Source: Lachnospiraceae bacterium UBA3638 (lineage in GTDB: Bacteria; Bacillota; Clostridia; Lachnospirales; Lachnospiraceae). Taken from it: a DNA stretch of 9,057 nt. Location: the NCBI GenBank assembly GCA_002373595.1, contig DFKT01000098.1, forward strand, positions 311-9,367, read 5' to 3'. Every line of letters begins with the position of its first letter. The stretch's first letter is position 1. Below the pieces are notes generated by a model, which saw only the letters and a program-made list of their open reading frames with translations, had not been told where the DNA came from and ran no database searches. Below are positions 6,351-9,057 of this stretch, piece after piece. Made by a program: the position numbers and the translations under genes.

Positions 6351-7286
6351 ATGGCGGAATTAAAAAACGATGTGCTCATAAGGATCCAGAACGAATATGA
6401 TTCGATGAGCAAGAGCCAGAAGAAGATTGCAAACTATGTAAGAAGCGAGATGGACGGAGCGGTCTTTATGACTGCGGCCGAGCTCGGAAAGACGCTTGGG
6501 ATAAGTGAGTCCACGGTAGTAAGGTTTGCGGCTTCTCTCGGATACCGCGGCTATCCCGAATTTCAGAAAAGTCTGGAAGAGTGCGTGAGAGGAAAACTCT
6601 CGGGCATTCAGAGAATAGATGAAAAATACGGACGTTCGTCCCAGTCCGAGATACTTACTTCAGTCCTTACTTCGGACATAGAAAAGATCCAGGATACTAT
6701 CAAAAACTTAAATCCCATAGCCTTCGATCTCGCAGTCGATGCGATGCTCGGAGCGGAGACTGTGTATATCATGGGCCTTAGGAGCAATGAACCTCTGGCT
6801 GCTTTTTTGCATTTCTATCTGAATATGGTCAGAAAGAATGTAGTTCTCATCAATACGACCTCCGTAACGGAGACTTTTGAGCAGATGCTTCGCATTAATG
6901 AAAAGGACTGTTTTGTCGGCATCAGTTTCCCCAGATATTCGATGAGAACACTTAAGGCTACCGAGTTTGCAAATGACAGGAGAGCAAGGATCGTAACGAT
7001 CACCGATTCTGAGTTCTCTCCCATGTGTATGTATTCTTCATGTAATCTCTACGCCAGGAGTGATATGGTCTCAATTGTAGACAGTCTTGTCGCACCCTTG
7101 AGCGTCATCAATGCACTGGTTGTAGCTATATGTCTCAAGGCTCCCGAAGCTGTCAGATCGGATCTTGAGATGCTTGAGCAGGTATGGAACAACTATCAGG
7201 TTTATCTTAATGATGAGATAGAATTCATCGACGATGAACCGATACTCAACTATTCTCTCAGAAAGCAGGATGCCGGAGGACAATGA
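6351..7286 (+). CDS. MurR/RpiR-family transcriptional regulator with SIS domain
   Basis: A 311-residue regulator. Residues about 4-80 are the RpiR helix-turn-helix domain, with MTAAELGKTLGISESTVVRFA at 40-60 as the recognition core and LGYRGYPEFQ (63-72) after it. Residues about 125-265 are a SIS (sugar isomerase) domain that in this family binds phosphosugars: VYIMGLRSNEPLA (138-150) is the first strand and binding loop, and GISFPRYSMRT (190-200) the second. In characterised members a bound sugar phosphate alters DNA binding. No sugar-catabolism gene is adjacent, so the ligand is unknown. TAAGGGG at 6342-6348 overlaps the stop of the TetR gene and serves as a close ribosome binding site. The gene overlaps the next by ATGA, so the two are probably translationally coupled. 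From memory, an RpiR gene of this type next to the flavoprotein and cmk is common in clostridia. Confidence 0.93.
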   Translation: MAELKNDVLIRIQNEYDSMSKSQKKIANYVRSEMDGAVFMTAAELGKTLGISESTVVRFAASLGYRGYPEFQKSLEECVRGKLSGIQRIDEKYGRSSQSEILTSVLTSDIEKIQDTIKNLNPIAFDLAVDAMLGAETVYIMGLRSNEPLAAFLHFYLNMVRKNVVLINTTSVTETFEQMLRINEKDCFVGISFPRYSMRTLKATEFANDRRARIVTITDSEFSPMCMYSSCNLYARSDMVSIVDSLVAPLSVINALVVAICLKAPEAVRSDLEMLEQVWNNYQVYLNDEIEFIDDEPILNYSLRKQDAGGQ

Positions 7287-8521
7287 GAAGTGTGGTGGTA
7301 GTCGGCGGCGGCGCTGCGGGGATGATGGCGGCTATAGCGGCAGCCGGAGAGGGTGCCAAAGTCACTCTGATCGAAAAGAACGAAAAGCTTGGAAAGAAAC
7401 TCTTCATAACCGGAAAGGGAAGGTGCAATCTTACCAATACTGCCGGCGGTGAAGATTTTTTTGTTAATGTGATAAGCAATCCGAAATTTCTCTACAGTTC
7501 ATTCTATTCGTTTGACAACGGAGCTGTATGCGAAATGATCGAGTCTGCAGGATGCAGACTGAAAGAGGAAAGAGGCGGACGCATTTTCCCTGTCAGTGAT
7601 CATTCGTCCGACATCATATCCGCACTCAAAAAGATCCTTACGCAAAAAGGTGTAGAGATAAGACTTAATACAAAAGTCAAAAAGACTGTTACGGATGATG
7701 AAGGCGCAGTAAACGGAGTGAGGCTTGATAACGGAGAGTTTATATCCGCGGATGCCGTTATCATCTGCACGGGAGGGCTCTCGTATCCATCGACAGGTTC
7801 CGACGGTGACGGATATGAATTCGCACGCGAGACCGGGCATAAGGTGACTCGGCTTCGCCCTGCGTTGGTTCCGCTTAATACAAGGGAGAACTGGTGCAGG
7901 GACCTGCAGGGATTGTCGCTTAAAAATGCAGGATTTAAAATGTATGATGGAACCCGTGAAGTATATGACGGATTCGGAGAAATGCTTTTTACGCATTTCG
8001 GGATAAGCGGTCCTCTGGTACTGTCCGCGAGCTCATATATTGGAAGATGCAGATCTAAAGACATACGCTGCGTGATAGATCTCAAGCCTGCGCTGGATGA
8101 TAAGACTCTCGATGACAGACTTATCAGGGAGTTTGCGGAGAAGAATGCAAAGGAATTTCATAATGCATTGGGAGACCTGCTTCCATCCGGGATGATCCCT
8201 GTGATAGTTGAATTGTCAGAGATAGCGCCCGATAAAAAGGTTTCTCAGATCACGAAAGAGGAAAGACAGCGATTGGGGCATCTGCTCAAGAATCTTGAGC
8301 TTCATGTCTCAGGCACAAGGGATTATGCGGAAGCGATCATCACGCAGGGTGGCGTTAGCGTAAAGGATATCAATCCGTCGACGATGGGATCAAAGCATAT
8401 AAAGGGACTTTATTTTGCGGGCGAAGTACTTGATCTTGATGCCGTGACCGGAGGGTTTAATCTGCAGATAGCGTGGTCCACGGGGCACTTGGCAGGTGTG
8501 AGCGCCGCACGGACAGATTAG
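7283..8521 (+). CDS. HI0933/BaiN-like FAD-binding oxidoreductase
   Basis: A 412-residue cytoplasmic flavoprotein of the HI0933 (TIGR00275) family, often labelled aminoacetone oxidase family or NAD(P)/FAD-dependent oxidoreductase. The N-terminal Rossmann motif VVVGGGAAG (5-13) binds the ADP part of FAD, with Glu31 ending the second strand. Family signatures follow: GKGRCNLTN at 44-52, GGRIFPVSD at 98-106, CTGGLSYPSTGSDGDGY at 162-178, TQGGV at 354-358, and the C-terminal FAD motif GLYFAGEVLDLDAVTGG at 375-391. The length is normal for the family. The start ATG overlaps the RpiR stop and has GGAGGA at 7275-7280. Most members have no proven reaction; BaiN has been linked to bile-acid dehydroxylation, but this sequence gives no ground to transfer that role. 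Proximity to cmk suggests a conserved housekeeping block, not a degradative pathway. Confidence 0.94.
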   Translation: MRSVVVVGGGAAGMMAAIAAAGEGAKVTLIEKNEKLGKKLFITGKGRCNLTNTAGGEDFFVNVISNPKFLYSSFYSFDNGAVCEMIESAGCRLKEERGGRIFPVSDHSSDIISALKKILTQKGVEIRLNTKVKKTVTDDEGAVNGVRLDNGEFISADAVIICTGGLSYPSTGSDGDGYEFARETGHKVTRLRPALVPLNTRENWCRDLQGLSLKNAGFKMYDGTREVYDGFGEMLFTHFGISGPLVLSASSYIGRCRSKDIRCVIDLKPALDDKTLDDRLIREFAEKNAKEFHNALGDLLPSGMIPVIVELSEIAPDKKVSQITKEERQRLGHLLKNLELHVSGTRDYAEAIITQGGVSVKDINPSTMGSKHIKGLYFAGEVLDLDAVTGGFNLQIAWSTGHLAGVSAARTD

Positions 8522-8539
8522 TTTACAGGAGGGGAGAAT

Positions 8540-9057
8540 ATGAGTTTTCAGGTAGCAATAGACGGACCTGCGGGAGCGGGAAAGAGTACCATTGCAAAGG
8601 CGGTGGCCAGGAAAGAAAATCTGATATATGTCGATACGGGGGCTATGTACAGAGGTGTTGCATATTTCCTGTTAAAGAGCGGATGCGATCTTGACGATCC
8701 CGAAGCGGTTGCTGCCAAGTGCGTTGAAGCCGCTATTGAGATAGTTTATGAAAACGGAGTTCAGTGCGTTATGCTCAACGGGGAAAATATTAACGCATTT
8801 CTTCGAACCGAGGAAGTCGGAAACGCTGCCTCCAAGACCAGCGCGAATCCTGCGGTAAGAAAGCATCTTTTTGATCTGCAGAAGAAACTGGCAGAAAGCA
8901 GCGACTGCGTGATGGACGGAAGGGATATAGGTACTGTGGTACTTCCAAATGCGCAGCTTAAAGTATTCCTCACCGCCGGCAGCGACGTCAGAGCAAAGAG
9001 AAGATATGATGAGCTTAAAGCCAAGGGTGAGGATGCAGATCTATTGAAGATCAAAGA
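8540..9057 (+). CDS. cmk: Cytidylate kinase, 3' end beyond the window
   Basis: The first 172 codons of (d)CMP kinase, which makes (d)CDP from (d)CMP and ATP in pyrimidine nucleotide synthesis; about 50 residues are missing at the right edge. Walker A is GPAGAGKST (9-17). DTGAMYRG (32-39) is the family's characteristic substrate loop. RTEEVGNAASKTSANPAVR (89-107) corresponds to the usual CMP-binding stretch, and MDGRDIGTVV (125-134) is the second nucleotide-binding motif. VRAKRRYDEL (150-159) begins the arginine-rich lid. AGGAGG at 8527-8532, seven bases before the ATG, sets the start. It follows the flavoprotein gene by 18 bases, so it is probably cotranscribed. In many clostridia an acyltransferase gene and ispH/rpsA follow; that part lies outside the window. 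Confidence 0.97.
   Translation, partial: MSFQVAIDGPAGAGKSTIAKAVARKENLIYVDTGAMYRGVAYFLLKSGCDLDDPEAVAAKCVEAAIEIVYENGVQCVMLNGENINAFLRTEEVGNAASKTSANPAVRKHLFDLQKKLAESSDCVMDGRDIGTVVLPNAQLKVFLTAGSDVRAKRRYDELKAKGEDADLLKIK

Overview
The window looks like chromosomal DNA of an anaerobic Firmicute of class Clostridia, probably Lachnospiraceae or a related gut or rumen group. The signs are strong GGAGG-type ribosome binding sites, moderate GC content, tightly packed genes all on the + strand, a biotin-dependent sodium-pump decarboxylase cluster, and an order of RpiR regulator, HI0933-type flavoprotein and cytidylate kinase that is familiar from clostridial genomes. The family is a guess from memory of gene context. 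No mobile element, CRISPR array, tRNA or rRNA is visible.

Region 1 (1-223) holds no gene I can support. It contains short inverted repeats near its left end and, just before the first gene, a good sigma-A type promoter with an extended -10. A perfect 6-3-6 palindrome covers the -35 of that promoter.

Region 2 (224-5602, closed by a strong intrinsic terminator at 5732-5768) is a five-gene operon: an acyl-CoA-type carboxyltransferase (MmdA/12S family); a lipoprotein carrying an OadG/MmdD-type gamma subunit at its C-terminus; a biotin carrier protein; the membrane beta subunit of the sodium-translocating decarboxylases; and a 2-oxoacid carboxyltransferase (5S/OadA N-terminal type) without its own biotin domain. 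There is no biotin carboxylase. The carboxyl group on biotin must therefore come from a donor such as oxaloacetate or a malonyl-type CoA ester, and the proteins can be read as one membrane complex. In it, one biotin carrier could serve two different carboxyltransferases and one Na+ channel. This resembles a Veillonella-type methylmalonyl-CoA decarboxylase operon with a Propionibacterium-transcarboxylase-like 5S subunit added. Substrates cannot be fixed from sequence.

Region 3 (5603-5792) is intergenic. It has a compound inverted repeat whose right arm contains a perfect TTGACA, a possible promoter for the next genes, and the terminator of the upstream operon, which overlaps the predicted start of the next transcript.

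Region 4 (5793-9057) is a second unit of closely spaced genes: a TetR-family regulator, an RpiR-family regulator with a SIS domain, an HI0933/BaiN-like FAD-binding oxidoreductase that overlaps the RpiR gene by 4 bases, and cytidylate kinase (cmk), cut off by the window edge after 172 codons. The last three are probably a conserved chromosomal core. The TetR gene lies between the two units and could regulate either.
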